In this document: one piece after another, positions 6,573 to 13,483 of the stretch
Numbering within the stretch: position 1 is the stretch's first letter
How the letters are laid out: each line of letters begins with the position of its first letter
DNA from: Dyella nitratireducens
GTDB taxonomy: Bacteria; Pseudomonadota; Gammaproteobacteria; Xanthomonadales; Rhodanobacteraceae
Assembly: GCF_014642835.1 (NCBI RefSeq)
Contig: NZ_BMJA01000005.1
Coordinates: 124,001 to 188,000, forward strand
Length of the DNA stretch: 64,000 bases
Direction of reading: 5' to 3'
The notes under the pieces: generated by a model
Database searches by the model: none
Told to the model about the DNA's origin: nothing
What the model saw: only the letters and a program-made list of their open reading frames with translations
Program-made: the position numbers and the translations under genes

Positions 6573-8828
6573 ATGGATGTCTCCCACCTGATCGACTCGC
6601 TCAACGACGCACAGCGCGAAGCCGTCTGCGCACCATCCGGCCACTACCTGGTCCTCGCCGGCGCTGGTTCCGGCAAAACGCGCGTGCTGACTAACCGCAT
6701 CGGCTGGCTCAACCAGGTCGATCGCGTGCCGCCGTGGGCGATTCTCGCCGTTACCTTCACCAACAAGGCCGCAGGCGAAATGCGTGCGCGCCTGGACAAT
6801 CTGATTCCAGGCGGTACCCAAGGCCTCACGGTGGGCACCTTCCATGGCATCGCGCACCGCCTGCTGCGCCGTCATTGGCGCGAAGCCGAACTGCCGGAAA
6901 GTTTTCAGATTCTCGACGCCGACGATCAGCAGCGCATGGTGAAGCGCGTCATAGCCGGCCTCGGGCTGGACGAAGCACGCTTTCCGCCACGCCAGGCCGC
7001 CTGGCAGATCAACAGTTGGAAAGATGAAGGCAAGCGCCCGGAGAACATCGAGCATCACCAGCATCCAGTCACGCGCACGCTGGTGCAGATCTACCAAGCC
7101 TATGAAGATGGCTGCCGCCGCGCCGGCCTGGTGGACTTTGCCGAGCTGCTGCTGCGCGCCCATGAGCTTTGGCTGAAACAACCCGCTGTGCTGGAGCATT
7201 ACCAGCAACGCTGGCGCTATCTGCTGATCGACGAATTCCAGGACACCAATGCACTGCAATACGCGTGGATTCGCGTACTTGCCGGTCGTACCGGCCAGGT
7301 GTTCGTGGTCGGCGACGACGACCAGGCCATCTACGGCTGGCGCGGGGCGAAGGTGGAAAACGTGCAGCAATTCCTGCGCGATTTTCCCGGCGCACGCACA
7401 ATCAAGCTGGAACAGAACTACCGCTCCACGTCTACCATCCTGAAAGCCGCCAACAGCGTCATCGAACGCAACGGCAACCGTCTCGGCAAACAATTGTGGA
7501 CGGCCGGCGAGGAAGGTGAACGCATCGCCGTCTATGCTGCGTACAACGAACAGGACGAAGCGCGCTTCGTGATCGAGCGCATTCGCGAGTACATCGCCGA
7601 ACACGGCGACGCAAAGGATTGCGCGATCCTCTACCGCTCCAACGCGCAATCGCGCAATTTCGAAGAGCAGCTGATCCAGCACGATGTTCCCTATCGCGTC
7701 TATGGTGGCTTGCGCTTCTTCGAACGCGCGGAAATCAAGGATGCACTGTCCTATCTTCGCCTCACGGCCAACCGTCATGACGATGCGGCATTCGAGCGCG
7801 CGGTGAATACGCCGCCGCGCGGTATCGGCGATCGTACGCTGGACGTGTTGCGCCGGCGTGCGCGCGGCGAAGGTTCGTCGATGTGGGAGGCCGCGTTGAA
7901 CGAACTAGCCACCAGCAACGAATTGGCCGGGCGTGCGAAGAACGCGGTGAAAGGATTTCTCGCGATGATCGATGACATGGCGCGCGCCTTTTCCCCCGCT
8001 CCCCAGGGCTGGGGCGAGGGGCAGCTCTTGCCTGAAACTCTGCCCGGAAGGGAGCGGGCTTCAAGCAGCGAGGCACTTTCTCTCGCCGAACAAATCGACC
8101 ACGCCATCACCCAATCCGGGCTGCGCGACTTCTACGAAAAAGACAGCCGCGGCAACGCCGAATCGCGCGTGGAAAACCTGGATGAATTGGTCAACGTCGC
8201 CAGCCGTTTCGAACTCACGCCGGACGACATCGAAGCAGGCCTCAGCGAACTCTCCGCCTTCCTTTCGCACGCCGCACTGGAAGCCGGCGAAGGCCAGGGC
8301 GAATCCTGGGACAACTGCGTGCAGCTGATGACCCTGCATTCGGCCAAGGGCCTGGAGTTTCCACTGGTTTTCCTGGTCGGCGTGGAAGAAGGCCTGTTTC
8401 CCAGCCAGCGCTCCGTCGAGGACGAAGGACGACTGGAAGAAGAACGCCGTCTCGCCTACGTCGGCATCACGCGCGCGCGCCAGCGCCTGGTTATCACGCA
8501 TGCCGAATCGCGCCGCATGCACGGCACGGAAATGCTTTCGCGCCCATCGCGCTTCCTCGCCGAAATACCACCCTCCTTGCTCGATGAAGTACGCCCACGC
8601 GTGCAAGTAAGCCGACCGCTCTATGCCGGCCGCTTCGCCGAACCGGCACCATCCCTGCAAGAAGATCTGCCGGTCAAGCTGGGCCAGCGCGTCAGCCATC
8701 CCAGCTTCGGCGAAGGCGTAGTGATCAGCGCCGAAGGCAGCGGCGCCCACACACGCCTGCAAATCAATTTCGAAAGCGCCGGCAGCAAATGGCTGGTGGC
8801 GGCTTACGCCAAGCTCACGCCGCTCTAG
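6573..8828 (+). CDS. uvrD: DNA helicase II, UvrD/Rep superfamily 1
   Basis: 751 residues from ATG 6573 (MDVSHLIDSLNDAQREAV), preferred over an upstream in-frame start at 6510 that would begin inside a REP repeat. The SF1A motifs are in order: Walker A GAGSGKT at residues 30-36, DEFQDTN (motif II), GDDDQAIYGWRGA (III), EQNYRST (IV), TLHSAKGLEFP (V), YVGITRARQRL (VI). The C-terminus has the VSHPSFGEGVV Tudor-like module typical of UvrD. It unwinds DNA 3' to 5' in nucleotide excision and mismatch repair. A short low-complexity insert (AFSPAPQGWGEG onward, bases ~7987-8070) looks like a repeat family C element fixed in frame. Confidence 0.95.
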   Translation: MDVSHLIDSLNDAQREAVCAPSGHYLVLAGAGSGKTRVLTNRIGWLNQVDRVPPWAILAVTFTNKAAGEMRARLDNLIPGGTQGLTVGTFHGIAHRLLRRHWREAELPESFQILDADDQQRMVKRVIAGLGLDEARFPPRQAAWQINSWKDEGKRPENIEHHQHPVTRTLVQIYQAYEDGCRRAGLVDFAELLLRAHELWLKQPAVLEHYQQRWRYLLIDEFQDTNALQYAWIRVLAGRTGQVFVVGDDDQAIYGWRGAKVENVQQFLRDFPGARTIKLEQNYRSTSTILKAANSVIERNGNRLGKQLWTAGEEGERIAVYAAYNEQDEARFVIERIREYIAEHGDAKDCAILYRSNAQSRNFEEQLIQHDVPYRVYGGLRFFERAEIKDALSYLRLTANRHDDAAFERAVNTPPRGIGDRTLDVLRRRARGEGSSMWEAALNELATSNELAGRAKNAVKGFLAMIDDMARAFSPAPQGWGEGQLLPETLPGRERASSSEALSLAEQIDHAITQSGLRDFYEKDSRGNAESRVENLDELVNVASRFELTPDDIEAGLSELSAFLSHAALEAGEGQGESWDNCVQLMTLHSAKGLEFPLVFLVGVEEGLFPSQRSVEDEGRLEEERRLAYVGITRARQRLVITHAESRRMHGTEMLSRPSRFLAEIPPSLLDEVRPRVQVSRPLYAGRFAEPAPSLQEDLPVKLGQRVSHPSFGEGVVISAEGSGAHTRLQINFESAGSKWLVAAYAKLTPL
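7987..8030 (+). repeat. Repeat family C copy inside uvrD (in frame)
   Basis: The segment from CCTTTTCCC through GGGCTGGGG to CAGCTCTT closely matches a segment at 26622-26664 inside hemD, and weakly resembles the inverted repeat at 37137-37180. It encodes the Pro/Gly-rich insert of UvrD before the 2B/2A junction region. Confidence 0.6.
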
Positions 8829-8841
8829 GGATGCTGTCGCC

Positions 8842-9408
8842 ATGAACGGACGTCCCATTCGCGAACTGCGCCGCGAGCTCGGCGACATCCACCAGCAGTT
8901 GCAGGATGTTTATCAACGCCTGCCCTGGAGCCACCGCCTGATCAACGGCCTGTCCCTGGCCGTACAGTCCATCGCCGCGGCCAGCCTCGGCTACGGACTG
9001 GGTTTGCTGCTGCACACGCAACAGGCGTTCTGGGGTGCGCTCACCGCCATCGCGGTCACACAGCAGAGCTACATCGACACGCGCAAATCATCGATCGACC
9101 AGGTGCTCGGTGCGGCGATCGGCGCCACCATCGCCATCATCGGTTCGTATCTGGCGCAGGACAATTACATCGTCTACGCCATCACCATGGCCATATCGAT
9201 CGTACTGTGCTGGCTCTTCAACATCGGCAGCGCCGGCAAGCTCAGTGCCACCACCGTCACCATCGTGATGCTGGTGCCGCACAACGGCCCCTTCTGGACC
9301 ATTGCGCTCACCCGCCTGGGCGAAGTCACCATCGGTATTGCCAGTGCCTTGCTGGTGACCGGCATGGCTCACAAGCTGGAAAAGCTCTTGCCAGGCGAGA
9401 AATCGTAG
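8842..9408 (+). CDS. FUSC-family inner membrane protein
   Basis: 188 residues. A short polar N-terminus is followed by about five or six hydrophobic helices, with the FUSC pattern WGALTAIAVTQQSYIDTRKSS and the motif DQVLGAAIGATIA. The family includes fusaric-acid-resistance-type and aromatic acid efflux components; this short form lacks the long cytoplasmic domain of full-size members. It starts 13 bp after uvrD. Its TAG stop (9406-9408) is part of the GTAG head of a family A repeat. The transported substrate is unknown. Confidence 0.75.
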   Translation: MNGRPIRELRRELGDIHQQLQDVYQRLPWSHRLINGLSLAVQSIAAASLGYGLGLLLHTQQAFWGALTAIAVTQQSYIDTRKSSIDQVLGAAIGATIAIIGSYLAQDNYIVYAITMAISIVLCWLFNIGSAGKLSATTVTIVMLVPHNGPFWTIALTRLGEVTIGIASALLVTGMAHKLEKLLPGEKS

Positions 9409-9477
9409 GTTGGGGTGCAAACCCCAACATCCGTATGCATCGGGCATGGCGGTGTTGGGGTTTGCACCCCAACCTAC
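9405..9477. repeat. REP family A, inverted pair whose head supplies a stop codon
   Basis: Standard two-arm element (loops GCAA and TTGC). The first arm's GTAG (9405-9408) contains the stop codon of the FUSC gene. The second arm ends 50 bp before the NERD-helicase start. Confidence 0.95.
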
Positions 9478-9527
9478 GTAGCTGCTCTATGATCGGCAGC
9501 AACGCCGAATCAGACCGGAAGGCACGG

Positions 9528-11405
9528 ATGGCCAAGCTCATCCCTACCCGCAACAGCTGCCTTGGCCGCATGCGGTCCGGCGAAAAACGCCTTTCCGAGC
9601 GGCTGGAGCAGAAGCTCGAAGACGACTATCTGCTGTGGTACGACGTGCCGATCGGCCGGCATCAATGCCGCCCCGATTTCGTGATCTTCCATCCCCGCCG
9701 CGGCTTGCTGGTGCTGGAGGTCAAGGACTGGGCGCCGGAAAGAATCATCGCCGACAAGACCCAGTTCACGCTGATCACTCAGCGCGGCGTCGTGAAGGAA
9801 ACCAATCCGCTGATGCAGGCGCACGCCTATGCCGTGCGCATCAACGAAGAACTGGAGCGCGATCCCGCCCTGATCCATCCCACCCAACACCGTCACGCCG
9901 GCAAGCTGATCATGCCGTGGGCGTATGGCGTGGTGCTAGCCAACATCAGCCGCAAGCAGTTCACCGATGGCGAGCTGGAACAGGTCATCCCCGGACACCT
10001 GGTGATCTGTCGCGATGACATGTATGAAAGCGTGGAAGCCGAAGCCTTCCAGGAACGACTCTGGGCGATGTTTCCCCAGGTTTTCCCATGCGCGCTGACG
10101 CTGCCGCAGATCGACCGTATCCGCTGGCACATGTTTCCGGAACTGCGCGTGGAGTGGGGCGAAGGGCAATTCGGGCTGGCTTTCGGTCAGGACGGCGCAA
10201 GCACGACGGCGATCGATATCCCCGACCTGATCCGCGTCATGGACATGCAACAGGAGCAACTGGCGCGCTCCCTCGGCGACGAACACCGCATCATCCACGG
10301 CGTGGCCGGCTCCGGCAAAACGATGATCCTCGGCTATCGCGCCATGCATCTGGCGCGCACGCTGGCCAAACCTATTCTCATTCTTTGCTACAACAAGACG
10401 CTGGCGGCACGGCTGGGCCAGTTGATGGGTGAGCGCGGCCTGGCGGACAAGGTGCAGGTCTACAACTTTCACAGCTGGTGCCGGGCCATGTTGAAGGCCT
10501 ATCACGTGCCGCTGCCGCCCGAAGGCGATGGCTTTTTCGAAGCCATGGTGGAGCGCGTGATGCACGGGGTGGAACGCGACCAGATCCCGCGCTTTCAATA
10601 TGGCGCCGTGCTGATCGATGAAGGCCACGACTTCGAACCGGAATGGTATCGTCTGATCGTGCAGATGGTCGACCCGTCTACGCAGTCATTACTGGTGCTT
10701 TACGACGACGCCCAGAACATCTACGGCAAAGCCAACCGGCCGGCGTTCACCTGGAAGAGCGTGGGCGTGCAGGCACAGGGGCGCACCACCATCCTGCGCA
10801 TCAATTACCGCAACACGCTGGAAATTCTTTCCGTCGCTCGCCGGTTTGCGCAAGCGCTGTTCGACGAACGTATTGCCGACGACGACGACGTACCGTTGAT
10901 CGCGCCCGAAAGTGCCGGTCGTCGTGGCGCGATTCCTATCCTGATCCGCACCGAAAACGCGAGCGCCGAGCTGCACGCCATCGTGGAACGCATCCGCCTC
11001 GAGCAACAGCAAGGACGCACTCTTTCGGACGTCGCGGTGCTGTTCCGCAATCATTGGGAAGGTGAAAAGATCCACCAGGCTTTGCAGCATGCCGGCATCG
11101 CCAGCCGTCATGCGGACGGTGGCGGCAAGAGCTCGCTGTTTTCGGGTGAAGACAGCGTAAAGCTGGTGAGCATGCACTCCAGCAAGGGCCTGGAATTTCC
11201 GGTGGTGATCATTCCAGGCCTTGGCGCATTGCCCAAACATGGCCAGGACGAGGCACAGGAAGCGCGTCTGCTCTATGTCGCGATGACTCGCGCCACCGAG
11301 CAACTGATCTTGCTTCATCATGAGGAATCGGTGTTCACTGCGCGCATCCGCGCCTCGATCAACGATATCCAGACACAACTCGGGCACGCTTCGCGTCTCG
11401 CATAG
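9528..11405 (+). CDS. NERD-domain nuclease fused to UvrD-like helicase
   Basis: 625 residues. The start at 9528 (MAKLIPTRNSC) has a GGAAGG site just upstream and fits how such proteins begin; ATG 9489 is an in-frame alternative. Residues ~20-130 are a NERD (nuclease-related) domain with the restriction-like core RPDFVIFHPRRGLLVLEVKDW (D-xn-E-x-K). The rest is an SF1 helicase: GVAGSGKTMILGYRA (Walker A), VLIDEGHDFEP (motif II), LRINYRNT, VSMHSSKGLEFPVV and YVAMTRATEQL. The pairing suggests processing of DNA ends or foreign DNA, but the role of these proteins is not settled. It ends in a strong terminator. Confidence 0.88.
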   Translation: MAKLIPTRNSCLGRMRSGEKRLSERLEQKLEDDYLLWYDVPIGRHQCRPDFVIFHPRRGLLVLEVKDWAPERIIADKTQFTLITQRGVVKETNPLMQAHAYAVRINEELERDPALIHPTQHRHAGKLIMPWAYGVVLANISRKQFTDGELEQVIPGHLVICRDDMYESVEAEAFQERLWAMFPQVFPCALTLPQIDRIRWHMFPELRVEWGEGQFGLAFGQDGASTTAIDIPDLIRVMDMQQEQLARSLGDEHRIIHGVAGSGKTMILGYRAMHLARTLAKPILILCYNKTLAARLGQLMGERGLADKVQVYNFHSWCRAMLKAYHVPLPPEGDGFFEAMVERVMHGVERDQIPRFQYGAVLIDEGHDFEPEWYRLIVQMVDPSTQSLLVLYDDAQNIYGKANRPAFTWKSVGVQAQGRTTILRINYRNTLEILSVARRFAQALFDERIADDDDVPLIAPESAGRRGAIPILIRTENASAELHAIVERIRLEQQQGRTLSDVAVLFRNHWEGEKIHQALQHAGIASRHADGGGKSSLFSGEDSVKLVSMHSSKGLEFPVVIIPGLGALPKHGQDEAQEARLLYVAMTRATEQLILLHHEESVFTARIRASINDIQTQLGHASRLA

Positions 11406-11431
11406 ACAAGTGTTCAACGAATCTTGTCCAA

Positions 11432-11458
11432 GGCTGGGATACCTATCCCAGCTTTTTT
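11432..11458 (+). terminator. Intrinsic terminator after the NERD-helicase gene
   Basis: GCTGGGAT (11433-11440) pairs with ATCCCAGC (11445-11452), followed by six T (11453-11458). A smaller stem (GACAAG 11405-11410, CTTGTC 11423-11428) precedes it. Confidence 0.9.
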
Positions 11459-11518
11459 GTGTCCTGCTGGAGTTGGGATTGCCATCTCGTCCCACTTTGC
11501 ACCCATGTTCCGATCCAA

Positions 11519-12484
11519 CTATGGCGAGAGCGAATCAGCAGCTCGATAGATAGGAATAAAGGTATCCGGCAACAATCGTGGCTGCCCACTATCAGGAGTG
11601 ATTTTCGCAAAGACGGCCACCACTTCGATGGGGCTGCTATACACCCTGACAATAGGACCACCACTGTTGCCTTGCTGAGGGGCGCAATTCAGCAGCACCA
11701 GACTCCTGAATTCTTCGTTTTGGCGCGTATGACTATCGCACTCACGCTGCTGTGCATATAAGTAGGGGCCATCGCCCGGAATCGCATAGGAGGGATAACC
11801 CATGTCCCTGACCAACGGAAACACTTCCGTGGTGCTCACGTGAGGTTGCAAGCTTCCCGCCACTTCTGCCTCCAGCGTCTTGCCAGAAGGCAGCGAGTAC
11901 ACGCGGCCTACGGCGATATCTGTTTCGGGAGAACCCGGCGCGCCTTGCCCGGGCATAAAGGCAACGCGGATCGGCCACTTTTCAAAGGGAACGGGTTGCA
12001 TCCCATTAAACGCGGGAACAAACATCAACATGTCATGCCATACGTGCGCCTGGTAGATGCAATGCGCCGCGGTGAGAATGAGATTCCCGCTGCGTGAATG
12101 AATCACTGAAGCCGAGCAGTGGTGCAGTCCTTCATTGGGATCGCTACTTGCGTGGAAAAACAAGATCCCCGTAATGCGCGATAGCGGACGATTCGCATAG
12201 GGGGCTTGCACAAGGGTATAGCCGGACTGATCGGCACGTGCATCCAGTGGAGGTTCGATCGGGAACCGATGATCAAAACCAGGGCCTGGTGGCCAAGCCG
12301 CTTCCATCCGCGCGGGCGTCCAGAAACGGATGACCTCATCACGGCTCGGTGCCGGCGGACTGGGAACGACTTCCAGAGGAACGACGGATTGGTTGCGCGA
12401 ATTAGCGGGAATGGCTCCTGCGTTTACATGAAGCATCACCGTTGAAGCTGTTGCGAAGAGCAAAGCAAGAAATGGCTTTTGCAT
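11519..12484 (-). CDS. Secreted trypsin-like serine protease
   Basis: 321 residues from ATG at 12484, with AAGGAGG about 10 bases upstream. A signal peptide (MQKPFLALLFATASTVMLHVNAGA) leads a pro-region rich in Pro. The chymotrypsin-fold triad is visible: H141 in LTAAHC, D189 in SPETDIAVGR, S274 in QQGNSGGP. Paired cysteines (C123/C142 and C249/C267) fit extracytoplasmic disulfides. Substrate and target are unknown. Base composition is noticeably lower in GC than its neighbours and it faces the NERD-helicase gene convergently, so acquisition by transfer is possible. Confidence 0.85.
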   Translation of the reverse strand: MQKPFLALLFATASTVMLHVNAGAIPANSRNQSVVPLEVVPSPPAPSRDEVIRFWTPARMEAAWPPGPGFDHRFPIEPPLDARADQSGYTLVQAPYANRPLSRITGILFFHASSDPNEGLHHCSASVIHSRSGNLILTAAHCIYQAHVWHDMLMFVPAFNGMQPVPFEKWPIRVAFMPGQGAPGSPETDIAVGRVYSLPSGKTLEAEVAGSLQPHVSTTEVFPLVRDMGYPSYAIPGDGPYLYAQQRECDSHTRQNEEFRSLVLLNCAPQQGNSGGPIVRVYSSPIEVVAVFAKITPDSGQPRLLPDTFIPIYRAADSLSP

Positions 12485-12634
12485 TAACGAGACGCCTCCT
12501 TCGTTTCGTGAAAATCCCCCTTTACGCCCGCGCTTCGTAGCATGCCGATCGTTACCCCTTCGTCTACACACTTGATGTGGTTTCGAGCTCCCGATCATGG
12601 GATTACGCTACGCCATCTCCGCCTACGGCTTGCT

Positions 12635-12928
12635 TCAGGCTGCTGCCGCGTGAAGCTTGATGCCTAAGGCTTGCATCACTTTCAGGATGGTGGCGAAGTC
12701 GGGGCTACGATCACCCGACAAGGCCTTGTACAGGCTTTCACGCGAGAGACCGGTATCTCGCGCTACGTTGGTCATTCCCTTGGCTCTCGCGACATCGCCA
12801 AGCGCTTTGGCGATGAAAGCAGCATCACCGTCACTCTCCTCGATACAGGCATCGAGGTAGGCGGCGCAATCTTCCGGCGTCGTCAGGTAGTCAGCCACGT
12901 CATATGGGGCGGTTTTGGTTTTAGCCAT
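12635..12928 (-). CDS. Addiction-module antitoxin with HTH domain (HigA2-like), orphaned
   Basis: 97 residues from ATG 12928 (MAKTKTAPYDVADYL), preceded by GAGGTG. The sequence matches the family of putative addiction-module antidotes: an N-terminal DVADYLTTPEDCAAYLDACIEE segment and a C-terminal helix-turn-helix (MTNVARDTGLSRESLYKALSG) with the SPDFATILKVMQALGIKL ending. In intact pairs the RelE/ParE-like toxin gene lies directly upstream and ends a few bases before the antitoxin. Here only the toxin's last 25 or so codons remain (12937-13014). The antitoxin is therefore probably unpaired. It may still autoregulate or act in trans. Confidence 0.88.
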   Translation of the reverse strand: MAKTKTAPYDVADYLTTPEDCAAYLDACIEESDGDAAFIAKALGDVARAKGMTNVARDTGLSRESLYKALSGDRSPDFATILKVMQALGIKLHAAAA

Positions 12929-12936
12929 GGGACACC

Positions 12937-13014
12937 TCATAGGTTCTTTGCCAACGTGAGCGCCAAGTCGATATCCGCTTGCTGTGAAGCTTTATCGCCA
13001 CCGCATAGCAGTTT
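12937..13014 (-). pseudogene. C-terminal remnant of RelE/ParE-family toxin gene
   Basis: Reading toward the antitoxin, the frame encodes KLLCGGDKASQQADID then LALTLAKNL and stops with TGA at 12937-12939, 8 bp before the antitoxin ATG. The LLCGGDKSSQ..DI..A..LA motif is the conserved C-terminus of addiction-module killer proteins of this type. Immediately upstream the frame enters a family A REP pair (13015-13088), and nothing beyond it resembles the toxin's N-terminal two thirds. The toxin appears to have been truncated with the REP element at the break. Confidence 0.75.
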
Positions 13015-13088
13015 GTAGGTTGGGGTGCAAACCCCAACATCATTCTCCTGATCGACATGGCGATGTTGGGGTTTGCACCCCAACTTAC
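13015..13088. repeat. REP family A, inverted pair at the toxin breakpoint
   Basis: Two GTAG-type arms with GCAA and TTGC loops; the right end reads CTTAC instead of CCTAC. It abuts the last codons of the toxin remnant. Confidence 0.93.
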
Positions 13089-13166
13089 GCGCCACACGCA
13101 TCGACCCAAGCGAAAACAAGGCCATACGCCGCACAGACTCATCCCAAGTTCCCTCGGGATAAAAAA

Positions 13167-13185
13167 TTTTACGCGTTCTTTATGC
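13167..13185 (+). promoter_or_regulatory. Candidate KdpE-binding direct repeat upstream of kdp
   Basis: TTTACGC (13168-13174) and TTTATGC (13179-13185) are direct repeats 11 bp apart, one helical turn. KdpE sites in E. coli are AT-rich repeats of similar TTTA-type half-sites. A possible -10 hexamer TTATAC follows at 13212-13217. This is pattern-based and unproven. Confidence 0.4.
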
Positions 13186-13261
13186 AACGCGCCGTTTTCG
13201 CTACCCGCTTCTTATACGCCGATGCCTAAAGTGCGCAGCTGAAAGGCATAGAGCGATACCC

Positions 13262-13351
13262 ATGGACTTTGTCTACTTACTCTTCGGCTTTGTGTTGGCT
13301 GCGGCCACGCTCGGCTTTCTGCTGCTCTGCGACCGCCTGGGGCCGCGTTGA
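13262..13351 (+). CDS. Small single-pass membrane peptide at the head of the kdp operon
   Basis: 29 residues, almost wholly one hydrophobic helix (MDFVYLLFGFVLAAATLGFLLL by composition) ending CDRLGPR. It lies 39 bp before kdpF and on the same strand. Short hydrophobic ORFs of this kind are found upstream of kdpF in related bacteria. It may be a second KdpF-like stabilising peptide, but it lacks the KdpF C-terminal LLKPE motif. It is too short for automatic gene calling in many pipelines. Confidence 0.6.
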   Translation: MDFVYLLFGFVLAAATLGFLLLCDRLGPR

Positions 13352-13390
13352 CCGCATTCGCGGCGGCGATTTCATAACGGAGCGAATCCC

Positions 13391-13483
13391 ATGAACTTCT
13401 TCTACGGACTGGCCGCCGTCATCGCGGTGGCTTTGACGGTTTATCTGTGCGTGGCCTTGCTGAAACCGGAGTGGTTCGAATGA
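13391..13483 (+). CDS. kdpF: KdpF, small subunit of the K+-transporting ATPase
   Basis: 30 residues: one transmembrane helix (GLAAVIAVALTVYLCVALL) followed by KPEWFE, the conserved KdpF ending (LLKPE-F). It stabilises the KdpABC complex in the inner membrane. Its TGA overlaps the kdpA ATG as ATGA (13480-13483), showing translational coupling. Confidence 0.9.
   Translation: MNFFYGLAAVIAVALTVYLCVALLKPEWFE

Noticed and set aside
6522-7778. 418-residue open frame opposite uvrD
   Set aside because: Antisense shadow with no motif; uvrD is unambiguous.
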